From an uncultured Acetatifactor sp. (lineage in GTDB: Bacteria > Bacillota > Clostridia > Lachnospirales > Lachnospiraceae): 64,000 nt of DNA. Below the pieces are notes generated by a model that was not told the origin of the DNA, ran no database searches, and saw only the letters and a list, made by a program, of their open reading frames with translations. Each line of letters starts with the position of its first letter. Position 1 is the first letter of the stretch. The DNA lies in contig CANQPH010000001.1 of the NCBI GenBank assembly GCA_947625675.1, positions 37,298-101,297 of the forward strand. The letters are read 5' to 3'. Shown piece by piece: positions 24,776 through 33,136 of the stretch. The position numbers were made by a program, and so were the translations under genes.

Positions 24776-26215
24776 ATGAGGAAAGAACGAATGGAAGCCC
24801 TGTTTCGGCAGTTTGCAGGGAAGTCCAGGAAAGTCATGGCGGTTGCTGTTGCCGGAAGCATGCTGGCGGTGGGTGTGATCGCCAATGCGACTACTTTGGC
24901 GGATGTGTTTGATGCCAAGCAGTATGCCGATGAGTATGCGGATCTGAAGGCGGCCTTTGGATATGACGAAGAAGCCCTGCTGAAGCATTATCTGACCTAT
25001 GGGATTTCGGAGGGAAGGAACCCCGGCGGCTTGCTGGACGTGGTGAAGTACCGGGAAGCTTATCCCGATCTGGATGCGGCTTTCGGGGATGACTGGGACG
25101 CTTACGTGGAACATTATCTGACCTATGGTTTTGCGGAAGGCCGGGACAATTTCACGGATTTTGACGCCAAGGCCTATGCGGAGAGATATGGGGATCTGAA
25201 AAAGGCTTTTGGGGACGATGTGCTTGCTTTGTATAATCATTATGAAACCTATGGCAAAGCGGAAGGCCGGGATCCGAAGCCGGAGCCTCCCGCACCGGCG
25301 CCCGCACCGGTCAGCGCACCGTCCGATTCCGGGAGCGAGACACCTGACGCAGGGGGAGCTGGAAGCGAGACGCCGGATGTAGGAGTAAGCGAAAATGAGG
25401 TACCCGGTGCTGGAGAAACCGGAAGCGAGACGCCGGGAGAAGGCGAGACCGCCCAGGGCTGGACGGAAACAAGACAGTCTGGTGATCGCTGGTATGTGTA
25501 CGAATATGACAGCAATGGAGATATGGTTAAGACTACAGAATACGACCTGTCCTGGAATGCGCTGCAGTGGTTCATCTATGAAAATAACAGTGCCGGCAAT
25601 CCTTTGAAGACGACCTCGTATGATGCTTCCGGAAACGTGACCGGCTGGGAAACGAATGAATATGATGCTGCCGGAAACTGTTTGAATTGGACCACCTATG
25701 ACGCTTCCGGAAATGTGACCCTGGTGGAAGTCAGGGAATATGACGGTGCCGGGAACAATTTGAAAAATACGGGTTATGATGGCCCCGGCAATATGATATA
25801 TCGGGATGAGTATGAGCACGACAGCGATGGATACTGGGTCAGCTGGATCAGTTATAGTATTTCCAACGGTTCCGAGAGTATCGTAGCGTGGCAAACCTTT
25901 GAGTATGACGAGGCTGGAAATGAAACGAAGCAAATTGAGCATGATGCTTCCGGAAATGTGATATCTTGGATCGAGTTTCAGTATGATGCCGCTGGATACC
26001 GGATCAGCCGTACCTTTTATGACGCTCCCGGAAATGTGATATCTTGGGAAACCTATGAGCGCAGCAGTGACGGGAAACAGATCAAGGAAACACAGTATGA
26101 TGCTTCCGGAAATGTGAAATCCTGGGACGTACTTGAGTATAACGAGCATGGAAATCTGGAAAAAGTCACCTGGTATGACGCTTCCGGGAATGTGGTGGAC
26201 GTAATGACTCCCTAA
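24776..26215 (+). CDS. Secreted repeat protein B, paralogue of protein A
   Basis: This 479-aa protein is nearly identical to the 21253 product over the signal peptide and the three N-terminal repeats (LLDVVKYREAYPDLDAAFG is shared exactly). It has a shorter Gly-Ser-Glu linker and a divergent C-terminal array of YD-like units (YDASGNVTGWE, EYDAAGN). ATG 24776 follows AAGGAGG. No sortase signal or transmembrane anchor is visible. Conserved N-terminal and variable C-terminal parts suggest a common anchoring role and different surface-exposed parts. Confidence 0.75.
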   Translation: MRKERMEALFRQFAGKSRKVMAVAVAGSMLAVGVIANATTLADVFDAKQYADEYADLKAAFGYDEEALLKHYLTYGISEGRNPGGLLDVVKYREAYPDLDAAFGDDWDAYVEHYLTYGFAEGRDNFTDFDAKAYAERYGDLKKAFGDDVLALYNHYETYGKAEGRDPKPEPPAPAPAPVSAPSDSGSETPDAGGAGSETPDVGVSENEVPGAGETGSETPGEGETAQGWTETRQSGDRWYVYEYDSNGDMVKTTEYDLSWNALQWFIYENNSAGNPLKTTSYDASGNVTGWETNEYDAAGNCLNWTTYDASGNVTLVEVREYDGAGNNLKNTGYDGPGNMIYRDEYEHDSDGYWVSWISYSISNGSESIVAWQTFEYDEAGNETKQIEHDASGNVISWIEFQYDAAGYRISRTFYDAPGNVISWETYERSSDGKQIKETQYDASGNVKSWDVLEYNEHGNLEKVTWYDASGNVVDVMTP

Positions 26216-26227
26216 AAAAAGATGACG

Positions 26228-26279
26228 GCGGGCCGCCCCATCGGAGATGCAAAATTCTCCGGTGCGGCGGTCCTTTTTT
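26228..26279 (+). terminator. Terminator of surface protein B
   Basis: GGGCCGCC and ATCGGAGA pair imperfectly with TCTCCGGT and GGCGGTCC, followed by six T. It is homologous to the terminator at 23058. Confidence 0.85.
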
Positions 26280-26303
26280 GTTTCCTTCCAAACCGTTCTG
26301 ACC

Positions 26304-26332
26304 TTGCGGAATTTCCTTCCATCCTTTATAAT
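26304..26332 (+). promoter_or_regulatory. Promoter of the GH51-GH95 operon
   Basis: TTGCGG, a 17-nt spacer and TATAAT at 26327-26332, about 80 nt before the GH51 start. Confidence 0.65.
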
Positions 26333-26413
26333 AGAAATTAAGAAATTTGACCGAAATTTTGACACGAAGATAAGGAAGCAGTTTTTTTAAAACGAGTAAA
26401 GGAGGAGCGCAGC

Positions 26414-28042
26414 ATGGCTCAAAAAGCGAAGATAACCGTTCACCCGTCCTTCCGGATCGGGGAGATTTCTCCGAGGCTCTACAGTTCCTTCCTGGAGCCC
26501 ATCGGCACCATGGTCAACGGCACCATGTACAATCCCAAGCATCCCACTGCCGACAGTCAGGGATTCCGGCGGGATATCATTGAAGCTCTGAGGCAGACGC
26601 CGAACCCGGCGGTCAGGCTTCCCGGCGGGAATTTCGTTTCGGGCTGGGACTGGAAGGACTCCATCGGCCCCGTCAGCCAGCGCAAGGCCCATCTGGATCT
26701 GGCCTGGCATCAATATATCCCCAACGACGTGGGGCATGACGAATACCTCCAATGGATGGAGAAAATCGGTGCGGAACCTCTATATACCCTGAACCTGGGC
26801 ACGGCGGGGATCAACGATGCGGTGGCCTGCGTGGAGTACACCAACCACGAGGGCGGCACCTGGTGGTCGGATCTCCGGAGAAAAAACGGCCATGAGGCCC
26901 CTTACGGCGTGAAGCTCTGGTATCTGGGCAACGAGATGGACGGCCCCTGGCAGGTGGGTTCCTGGGAAAGGGATCCCAAAGGCTACGGCATCAAGGCCAA
27001 TGAGATTTCCAAGGCCGTCAAATGGGTGGACGGTTCCATCGAGACCGGCGTCTGCGGTTCCTCCGCCCCTTTCATGGCCCATTTCCCGGAATGGGATCTG
27101 CAGGTCATGCAGGAGTGCTATGAGTCCGTGGATTATCTTTCCGTCCATCATTACCATTCCGCCCCTCCCGGAGATTTCGGGGCCCTTTTGGGAGGCGCCC
27201 TTTATTATGAGGATTTCATCAATACGGAGACGGCCATGCTGGAGTATGTCCGTTCCAAGTGCCGCAGTCCCAAGAAGGTCATGATTTCCTTTGATGAGTA
27301 CGGCGCAATGTCCAGACCGCCCCGCCCCTTCCGGTTCGGCGGCGGCATCCACAATCTCTACGAAGATCACTATGTGTTCAATCCGGACCGCAAGTTCGTC
27401 CGCCATGACCCGGACAACATGTTCCCGGGCATGCCGCCCAGGGGCCGCAGAGGGGACATGGTCGGCGCTTTGGGCAACGCTTCGGTGCTGCTCGCCTTCC
27501 TGCGGCATGCGGATCGGGTGAAGGTGGGCTGTATGACGGGAGGCCTGGGCACCCTGGCGGCTTCCGACAGAGAGCATGTCTGGCGTTCGGCGGGGTATTA
27601 TCCTTTTACCCAGCTGATGGAACACGGGCAGGGCGTGTCCCTGCAGGCCCCGGTGGAATGCGATACCTTCGACATCCCGGCCTATGCCGTGGACGACAAT
27701 TCTCAATATCCCGCCAAGGAGGGCGTGCCCTTCGTGGATGCGGCGGCCGCCCTTAATGAGAAGACGGGAGAGCTGGCCGTCTTCGTCATCAACCGCCGGT
27801 GGGACGGCGGCACTTCCCTGGAGCTGGATGCCTCCGCTTTTGGGGAGTACGAGTTTGCGGAGCACGTGGAAATGTATACCGATGATCTGGAGGCGGCGAA
27901 CACCTGGGAGGAGCCGGACAGGATCCGGCCCAGATCCAATGGTGCGGCCTTGTGTGAAAACGGCAAGGTGACGGCGGAACTGAAAAGCCTGTCCTGGAAC
28001 ATGTTCCGGTTTGAAAAGTCTCAGATGGGAAAAGAGGTATGA
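26414..28042 (+). CDS. Alpha-L-arabinofuranosidase (GH51)
   Basis: This 542-aa enzyme lacks a signal peptide and is probably cytoplasmic. It removes arabinofuranose from arabino-oligosaccharides or substituted xyloglucan or xylan fragments. The N-terminal part has the GH51 block VRLPGGNFVSGWDWKDSIGP. The acid/base is Glu 174 in LGNEMDGPW and the likely nucleophile is Glu 295 in ISFDEYGAM, followed by a C-terminal beta-sandwich. Start ATG 26414 follows AAAGGAGG. It overlaps the next ORF's first ATG by 4 nt (ATGA), which suggests a co-translated pair with the GH95 enzyme. Confidence 0.9.
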   Translation: MAQKAKITVHPSFRIGEISPRLYSSFLEPIGTMVNGTMYNPKHPTADSQGFRRDIIEALRQTPNPAVRLPGGNFVSGWDWKDSIGPVSQRKAHLDLAWHQYIPNDVGHDEYLQWMEKIGAEPLYTLNLGTAGINDAVACVEYTNHEGGTWWSDLRRKNGHEAPYGVKLWYLGNEMDGPWQVGSWERDPKGYGIKANEISKAVKWVDGSIETGVCGSSAPFMAHFPEWDLQVMQECYESVDYLSVHHYHSAPPGDFGALLGGALYYEDFINTETAMLEYVRSKCRSPKKVMISFDEYGAMSRPPRPFRFGGGIHNLYEDHYVFNPDRKFVRHDPDNMFPGMPPRGRRGDMVGALGNASVLLAFLRHADRVKVGCMTGGLGTLAASDREHVWRSAGYYPFTQLMEHGQGVSLQAPVECDTFDIPAYAVDDNSQYPAKEGVPFVDAAAALNEKTGELAVFVINRRWDGGTSLELDASAFGEYEFAEHVEMYTDDLEAANTWEEPDRIRPRSNGAALCENGKVTAELKSLSWNMFRFEKSQMGKEV

Positions 28043-28062
28043 GCTCAGAGAGGAAAAGAAGT

Positions 28063-30489
28063 ATGAGCAAACTGTGGTATTGCCAGCCTGCGGAGGCGTG
28101 GGAGGAGGCCCTGCCCGTTGGAAACGGCCGGATGGGCGCCATGATATTCGGTGGGGTCGCCCGGGAACATATCCAGGTAAACGAGGAAAGCGTCTGGTAC
28201 GGAGGAGAAGTGAACCGGATCAACCCCGATGCCCGAAATTATCTGGGGGAGATCCGGGAAGCCATTTTTCATCAGGAGATCGGAAAGGCTCAGGAGCTCC
28301 TGAATTTGGCCGTGGCAGGCTGCCCGGAGGGTATGCATCCCTATCAAACCCTGGGGGATGTCTGGATCAGGCAGGAAAATCTCCGTCAATATGAGCAATA
28401 CAGGCGGGAACTGGATCTTGAGGACGCCGTATGCAGGATTTCCTTCGTCAGCGAAGGCGTTTCCTATACCAGAGAATGCTTTGCCTCGTTTCCGGAGGAC
28501 TGCCTGATCCTGCGGTACGGGGCGGACCGGCCTGGAAGTCTTTTTTTCAAAGCCAATATAGAACGAGGCAAGACCATCGACGGCATGGGAAGGCTGGGAA
28601 AAAACGGGATCTATTTGTATGGAAACCTGGGAGAGGGCGGAAGCCGTTATGTGTCCGGCATCAGCGCCTGGGCGGCGGGAGGAGAGGTTCGGGTCATCGG
28701 CCAGACCCTTTGCGTGGAAGGGGCGGACGAGGTGGTTTTCGTTTACTGCGCCGATACCTCTTATCAGCATGAGGAAAAAATGGAGTATGAGGGCCTGAAA
28801 GAGTGTATTTTTTCCAAAATGCGGAAAGCGGCGGCCCGTTCCTTTGAAGAGCTGTATCAGAGGCACAGGGAGGATTACCGGAGCTTGTTTGCCCGGACGG
28901 AATTCTGGCTGGAGGGCGGGGAGGCTTATGACGCCCTGCCCACGGATGAAAGGCTTCGGAAGGCCGCCGAAGAGCAGGCCGATCCGGGGCTGTTCCGGCT
29001 GCTGTTCGATTACGGGAGATATCTGCTGATCGCCTGCAGCAGGGAGGGAGGGCTGCCTGCCACCCTGCAGGGGCTTTGGAACCAGAGCCTGCAGCCGCCC
29101 TGGGATTCCAAGTACACGATCAATATCAACACGGAAATGAATTATTGGCTGGCGGAATGCTGCAATCTTTCGGAATGTCACATGCCGCTTTTTGCGCTGC
29201 TGCGGAAAATGCAGCCGAAGGGGCGTCTGGCGGCGAGGGAAATGTACGGCTGCCGGGGCTTCGTGGCCCATCACAATACGGACATTCACGGGGACTGCGT
29301 TCCCCAGGATACCTGGCTTTCCAGCACCTATTGGGTGATGGGGGCCGCCTGGCTCTGCACCCATATCTGGAATCATTATGAGTATACGAAGGATCTGGAT
29401 TTCCTGGAGGAATATTATCCTCTGCTGTGCGATGCGGCTTTGTTTTTCCTGGATTATCTGGTGGAAAAGGACGGATTCCTGGTGACTTGTCCTTCTTCCT
29501 CCCCGGAGAACACCTATCGCCTTCCCAACGGGGAAAGCGGTGCCGTGACCTATGGGGCCACGATGGACAATCAGATCCTGCGGGATCTGTTCAGCCAGTG
29601 CCTCCTGGCGGCTCAGGAGTTGAAGGCGGGGGGAAAAATGAGAGGGAAGACAGAAGAAAGGCCAGAAGGAAAGGAAAGAGAAAGGAAAGCAGGAGAGGCG
29701 GAAGGGAAAACAGAAGAAAGAGCGGAGGAAAAGTTAGAAGGAAAAACGAAAGAGAAGACAGGAAGGGGAACGGAAGAAAAGGCAGGAGAAAATGAATTCT
29801 TGGAACAGGTCAGGCAAGCCCTGGACAGGCTGGCACCTACGAGGATCGGGAAATCGGGCAGAATCCTGGAATGGATGGAGGACTACGAGGAATGCGAGCC
29901 GGGACACCGGCATATTTCTCACCTGTACGGTCTGCATCCCTCCCAGCAGATCACGGTGGATGGAACGCCCGAGCTGGCGAAGGCCGCCCGGGCCACCCTG
30001 GAGAGCCGTCTTTCCCACGGCGGCGGGCATACCGGCTGGAGCCGGGCCTGGATCATCAATGATTATGCGAAGCTGTGGGACGGGGACGAGGCCTGCCGCA
30101 ACCTGGAACTGTTGCTGGCGTCTTCCGTTTATCCCAATTTGTTTGACCGCCACCCGCCGTTCCAGATCGATGGCAACTTCGGAGTGACGGCGGCCATCGC
30201 CCAGATGCTGCTGCAGAGTTCCGCTGAGAGGATCGTGCTGCTGCCGGCCCTGCCCGGCGCCTGGAAGGACGGCGGAGTCAGGGGACTGCGTTTCCGGGGG
30301 AACGGAGAGGCGGATCTTCTGTGGGCGGATCATAAGCTGAAATCCTGCAGGCTCAGGGCTTTTTCCGAGATCCATACGAAGGTATTATACGAGGGAAAGA
30401 CCCTGGAGATCCACATACCGGCGGGAGAGACCCTGGAACTGTCCGGCGATTTTCCAGGGGAAGAGCAAGGACGCATTCTGAAAGCGTGA
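28063..30489 (+). CDS. Alpha-L-fucosidase (GH95 family)
   Basis: This 808-aa enzyme without signal peptide would release alpha-1,2-linked fucose (or galactose, as in some plant-glycan GH95s) from imported oligosaccharides. The N-terminal signature is EALPVGNGRMGAMIFGG, the catalytic block HHNTDIHGD with MNYWLAECCNL before it, and WMEDYEECEPGHRHISHLYG carries the likely acid Glu. About 55 residues of Glu-Lys-Arg-Gly low complexity (about 520-577) interrupt the barrel. ATG 28063 follows AGAGGAAAAG; ATG 28039 overlapping GH51 is an alternative. Confidence 0.9.
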   Translation: MSKLWYCQPAEAWEEALPVGNGRMGAMIFGGVAREHIQVNEESVWYGGEVNRINPDARNYLGEIREAIFHQEIGKAQELLNLAVAGCPEGMHPYQTLGDVWIRQENLRQYEQYRRELDLEDAVCRISFVSEGVSYTRECFASFPEDCLILRYGADRPGSLFFKANIERGKTIDGMGRLGKNGIYLYGNLGEGGSRYVSGISAWAAGGEVRVIGQTLCVEGADEVVFVYCADTSYQHEEKMEYEGLKECIFSKMRKAAARSFEELYQRHREDYRSLFARTEFWLEGGEAYDALPTDERLRKAAEEQADPGLFRLLFDYGRYLLIACSREGGLPATLQGLWNQSLQPPWDSKYTININTEMNYWLAECCNLSECHMPLFALLRKMQPKGRLAAREMYGCRGFVAHHNTDIHGDCVPQDTWLSSTYWVMGAAWLCTHIWNHYEYTKDLDFLEEYYPLLCDAALFFLDYLVEKDGFLVTCPSSSPENTYRLPNGESGAVTYGATMDNQILRDLFSQCLLAAQELKAGGKMRGKTEERPEGKERERKAGEAEGKTEERAEEKLEGKTKEKTGRGTEEKAGENEFLEQVRQALDRLAPTRIGKSGRILEWMEDYEECEPGHRHISHLYGLHPSQQITVDGTPELAKAARATLESRLSHGGGHTGWSRAWIINDYAKLWDGDEACRNLELLLASSVYPNLFDRHPPFQIDGNFGVTAAIAQMLLQSSAERIVLLPALPGAWKDGGVRGLRFRGNGEADLLWADHKLKSCRLRAFSEIHTKVLYEGKTLEIHIPAGETLELSGDFPGEEQGRILKA

Positions 30490-30616
30490 GTCAGGCGAAG
30501 CATATATAGAGGAGACAGGCAGTTTGTTCGGGAGCGCAGTCCCGCTTCTGAAAGCCTGAGTCAGGCGAAGCATATATAGAGGAGGCAGACGGCTCGTTTG
30601 GGAGCGCAGCCCCGTT
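30477..30616 (+). repeat. Two direct copies of a 70-bp repeat after the GH95 gene
   Basis: The block starting TCTGAAAGCGTGAGTCAGG recurs exactly 70 nt later (AAAGCGTGAG at 30481, AAAGCCTGAG at 30551). Both copies share GCGAAGCATATATAGAGGAG and GGGAGCGCAG. The first copy covers the last codons of GH95. Confidence 0.8.
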
Positions 30617-30651
30617 CCCGAAAGAAGAAATGATAGGAGGTATTCGGGCAG

Positions 30652-32022
30652 ATGGAAAAGAACATTTCCCAGGACATGGGAAGCATGAACGTGAAAAAGC
30701 TGTTGGTGACCCTGGCCATTCCCGCTGTGGTGGCCCAGGTGATCAATCTGCTGTACAATATTGTGGACCGCATCTATATCGGCCATATTGAAGAGATCGG
30801 GGCGGCGGCCCTGACGGGCGTGGGACTGTTCGCCCCCATTTTGATGCTGATCAACGCCTTCGCCATGATGGTGGGAAGCGGGGGAGCGCCCAGGGCCTCC
30901 ATCGCCATGGGGCAGGGAGAAAAGGGAGAAGCGGAGAAAATCGTGGGCAACAGCTTCACCATGCTGCTTTTCATGGCTCTGGTTCTGACGGCGGTGTTCT
31001 ACCTGGCGGCGCCCAGCCTCCTGCGGTGGTTCGGCGCTTCGGAGATCACTCTTCCCTATGCTTTGGAATACAGCAGGATCTATATTCTGGGCAGTGTGTT
31101 CGTGCTTCTGGTGATGGGTATGAATCCCTTTATCACGGCTCAAGGCTTCGCCAAGATCAGCATGATGACCACCATGATCGGCGCCCTCATCAATATCGTG
31201 CTGGATCCCATCATGATTTTCGTCCTGGGGCTGGGTGTCCGGGGAGCGGCCATCGCCACGGTGGCCAGTCAGGCGGTCAGCTGTTTGTGGATCCTGCGGT
31301 TCCTGACGGGCTCCAAGACCAATCTGAAACTGAAAGCCGTCAACATGAGGATCCAGCCCCGGGTCATCCTGCCTTGCCTGGCCCTGGGAGTTTCCACCTT
31401 CGTCATGCTTTCCACGGAGAGCCTGCTGTCCATCAGCTTCAATTCCAGCCTGTCCCGGTACGGGGGCGATCTGGCGGTGGGGGCCATGACGGTGATCACC
31501 AGCGTGAGTCAGCTGGCCACCATGCCCCTGCAGGGCGTCTGCCAGGGAGGCCAGCCCATCATCAGCTTCAATTTCGGCGCCGGCAAGCCGGAGCGGGTGA
31601 AGGAGGCTTTCTTTACGCAGTTCACCTTCTGTATCTGCTATGCGGGAGCGTTCTGGGCATTTATGATGCTCTGCCCTCAGATCATCGTCCGCATCTTCAC
31701 CCCGGATGCGGATCTGGTGAATTATACGGTGTGGGCCATCCGTATCTATATGGCGGGAATCTTTTCCACGGGCTTCCAGCTGAGCTGCCAGCAAAGCTTC
31801 ATGGCCCTGGGCCAGGCCAAGATCAGCCTGCTCATGGCCTGTCTGCGGAAGCTGGTGCTGTTGATCCCCTTGATCTTCCTGCTCCCGCTGTTCCTGGAGA
31901 ACAAGGTGTTCGCCGTCCTCCTGGCGGAGCCGGTCAGCGATATTGCCGCCGCTTCCGTCACCACCTTCATGTTCCTGCACAGCTTTAACCGGATTTTGAA
32001 GCAGGGGGCGAGGAAAATCTAG
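30652..32022 (+). CDS. MATE family efflux transporter
   Basis: This 456-aa membrane protein has about 12 helices in two MatE halves. It has the family N-terminal pattern AIPAVVAQVINLLYNIVDRI and YIGHIEEIGAAALTGVGL, with a second-half counterpart near QGGQPIISFNFGAG. MATE pumps export drugs or metabolites using Na+ or H+ gradients; the substrate is unknown. Start ATG 30652 follows ATAGGAGG. It may be co-transcribed with GH51-GH95, although the 70-bp repeats separate them. Confidence 0.92.
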   Translation: MEKNISQDMGSMNVKKLLVTLAIPAVVAQVINLLYNIVDRIYIGHIEEIGAAALTGVGLFAPILMLINAFAMMVGSGGAPRASIAMGQGEKGEAEKIVGNSFTMLLFMALVLTAVFYLAAPSLLRWFGASEITLPYALEYSRIYILGSVFVLLVMGMNPFITAQGFAKISMMTTMIGALINIVLDPIMIFVLGLGVRGAAIATVASQAVSCLWILRFLTGSKTNLKLKAVNMRIQPRVILPCLALGVSTFVMLSTESLLSISFNSSLSRYGGDLAVGAMTVITSVSQLATMPLQGVCQGGQPIISFNFGAGKPERVKEAFFTQFTFCICYAGAFWAFMMLCPQIIVRIFTPDADLVNYTVWAIRIYMAGIFSTGFQLSCQQSFMALGQAKISLLMACLRKLVLLIPLIFLLPLFLENKVFAVLLAEPVSDIAAASVTTFMFLHSFNRILKQGARKI

Positions 32023-32154
32023 CGGTATTTTGGGCACCTATGAATGCAATTTCGCTTACTCATTTTGTGATTCGAGCTTTTGATACTGCATTTTATACAT
32101 CAAAAGGTGTTTTTGTCCTATAGAATGATATATAGAATACAAGGAGATGGTTAT

Positions 32155-32517
32155 ATGAGATACGTACAAAACGTTCCCGCTGAAAAAGACTGGAAGTTGT
32201 TTCGGAAAAAACTGCCGGGCTGGCAGGAAAATTACATGAACCGTTTGAATAAAGAATATATAAAAATTCTGTCCCAGAAAGATAAAAATCCATCAGACAT
32301 ATTTTGGGAACTGGAAGGCAGACTCAAATGTGATAAAAAGCTGACCGGAGTGATAGTTCGTGATATGAGCCGCTCAAATATGTATGGACACCTTATAGAC
32401 CTGTTGAGGGAAGATGCCATTACGCTGGATGATCTTTCGGATTTCAGTGAGGAACTTCAAGAGATGATGCGGTGGTTGATGAAGCCGGAGGAAAGGTGGA
32501 AAAACGAAGGGATATAG
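32155..32517 (+). CDS. Hypothetical protein, about 120 aa
   Basis: I do not recognise a domain. The 120-aa product starts MRYVQNVPAEKDWKLFRKKL and contains the motif VIVRDMSRSNMYGHLIDLLR, then DLSDFSEELQEMMRWLMKP. It is charged, helical, and has no membrane segment. AAGGAG at about 32141 gives a clear start at ATG 32155, which argues that it is a real gene. AT-rich upstream sequence and poor conservation of its surroundings suggest an accessory gene. Confidence 0.7.
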   Translation: MRYVQNVPAEKDWKLFRKKLPGWQENYMNRLNKEYIKILSQKDKNPSDIFWELEGRLKCDKKLTGVIVRDMSRSNMYGHLIDLLREDAITLDDLSDFSEELQEMMRWLMKPEERWKNEGI

Positions 32518-32673
32518 ATGTGGGATTGCTGCTTTGGACAAAAAGCGGCCGTATCCTGATGGGCAAACCGGAGAAAGTGAACGGGGTAAGGATAAGGGAA
32601 GAGAGGATCTTCTATAACTTTGTAGGAAAACGTTAAAATATTCTCCAGCATTCTCATGAATACCGCATTTTAA

Positions 32674-32703
32674 GTGGCACTTTGCAGGAAAATGTGATAA
32701 AAT
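32674..32703 (+). promoter_or_regulatory. Promoter for the small ORFs at 32731 and 32836
   Basis: GTGGCA, an 18-nt spacer and TAAAAT with an extended -10 TG at 32695-32696. The 210 nt from 32518 to 32730 hold nothing else I can support. Confidence 0.45.
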
Positions 32704-32730
32704 AAAAAGAACAAGGAGATACATAATAAG

Positions 32731-32826
32731 ATGGAAAAAATAAACGCAGTGGAGATTGCACCAAGAAGAATGGTTATTTTTGAAGAAGCTGCACGGATAT
32801 TGTTAGACAAATATATGAGAAAGTAG
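32731..32826 (+). CDS. Very small ORF, 31 aa, possible gene remnant
   Basis: ATG 32731 follows AAGGAG with a 12-nt gap and encodes MEKINAVEIAPRRMVIFEEA and 11 more residues to TAG. It has no recognisable domain. A promoter and a ribosome site are present, so it may be translated, but it may equally be the front of a decayed gene. Confidence 0.35.
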   Translation: MEKINAVEIAPRRMVIFEEAARILLDKYMRK

Positions 32827-32835
32827 GTGGTGTCT

Positions 32836-32955
32836 ATGTTGGCGATGAAAAGAAAGCAAGTAGATTTTACACATGATTCTTCTTTTAAAGAATACAAAAA
32901 CTACTCATTATGTATTTGGAGTTGCATGGATTTTGAATTGTTGCAAGGAAAATGA
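32836..32955 (+). CDS. Very small ORF, 39 aa, possible gene remnant
   Basis: It starts MLAMKRKQVDFTHDSSFKEY and ends at TGA 32953-32955, 9 nt after the previous ORF in the same direction. There is no good ribosome site. It is possibly a fragment of the same degraded locus as the 31-aa ORF. I cannot assign a function. Confidence 0.25.
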   Translation: MLAMKRKQVDFTHDSSFKEYKNYSLCIWSCMDFELLQGK

Positions 32956-33060
32956 TTCTCAGACCTGGTTTGGGGCAGATCCGACAATTATGTAAAGCGT
33001 GTGCGGGAGATGTTATAGCAAATAGAAAGAACTGCAAGATTTTATAGATATTACAATAAC

Positions 33061-33078
33061 GGGGCAGATTTCTGCCCC
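33061..33078 (-). terminator. Hairpin terminator after tyrA
   Basis: GGGGCAG pairs perfectly with CTGCCCC around ATTT. It lies 60 nt past the tyrA stop, and on the minus strand an AT-rich stretch follows. It may also serve the small ORFs on the plus strand. Confidence 0.55.
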
Positions 33079-33136
33079 ATTATGTTGTGGCAATTAGACT
33101 CGTCTTATAACCCAAATTCCCTGTCTTTGATACCGT

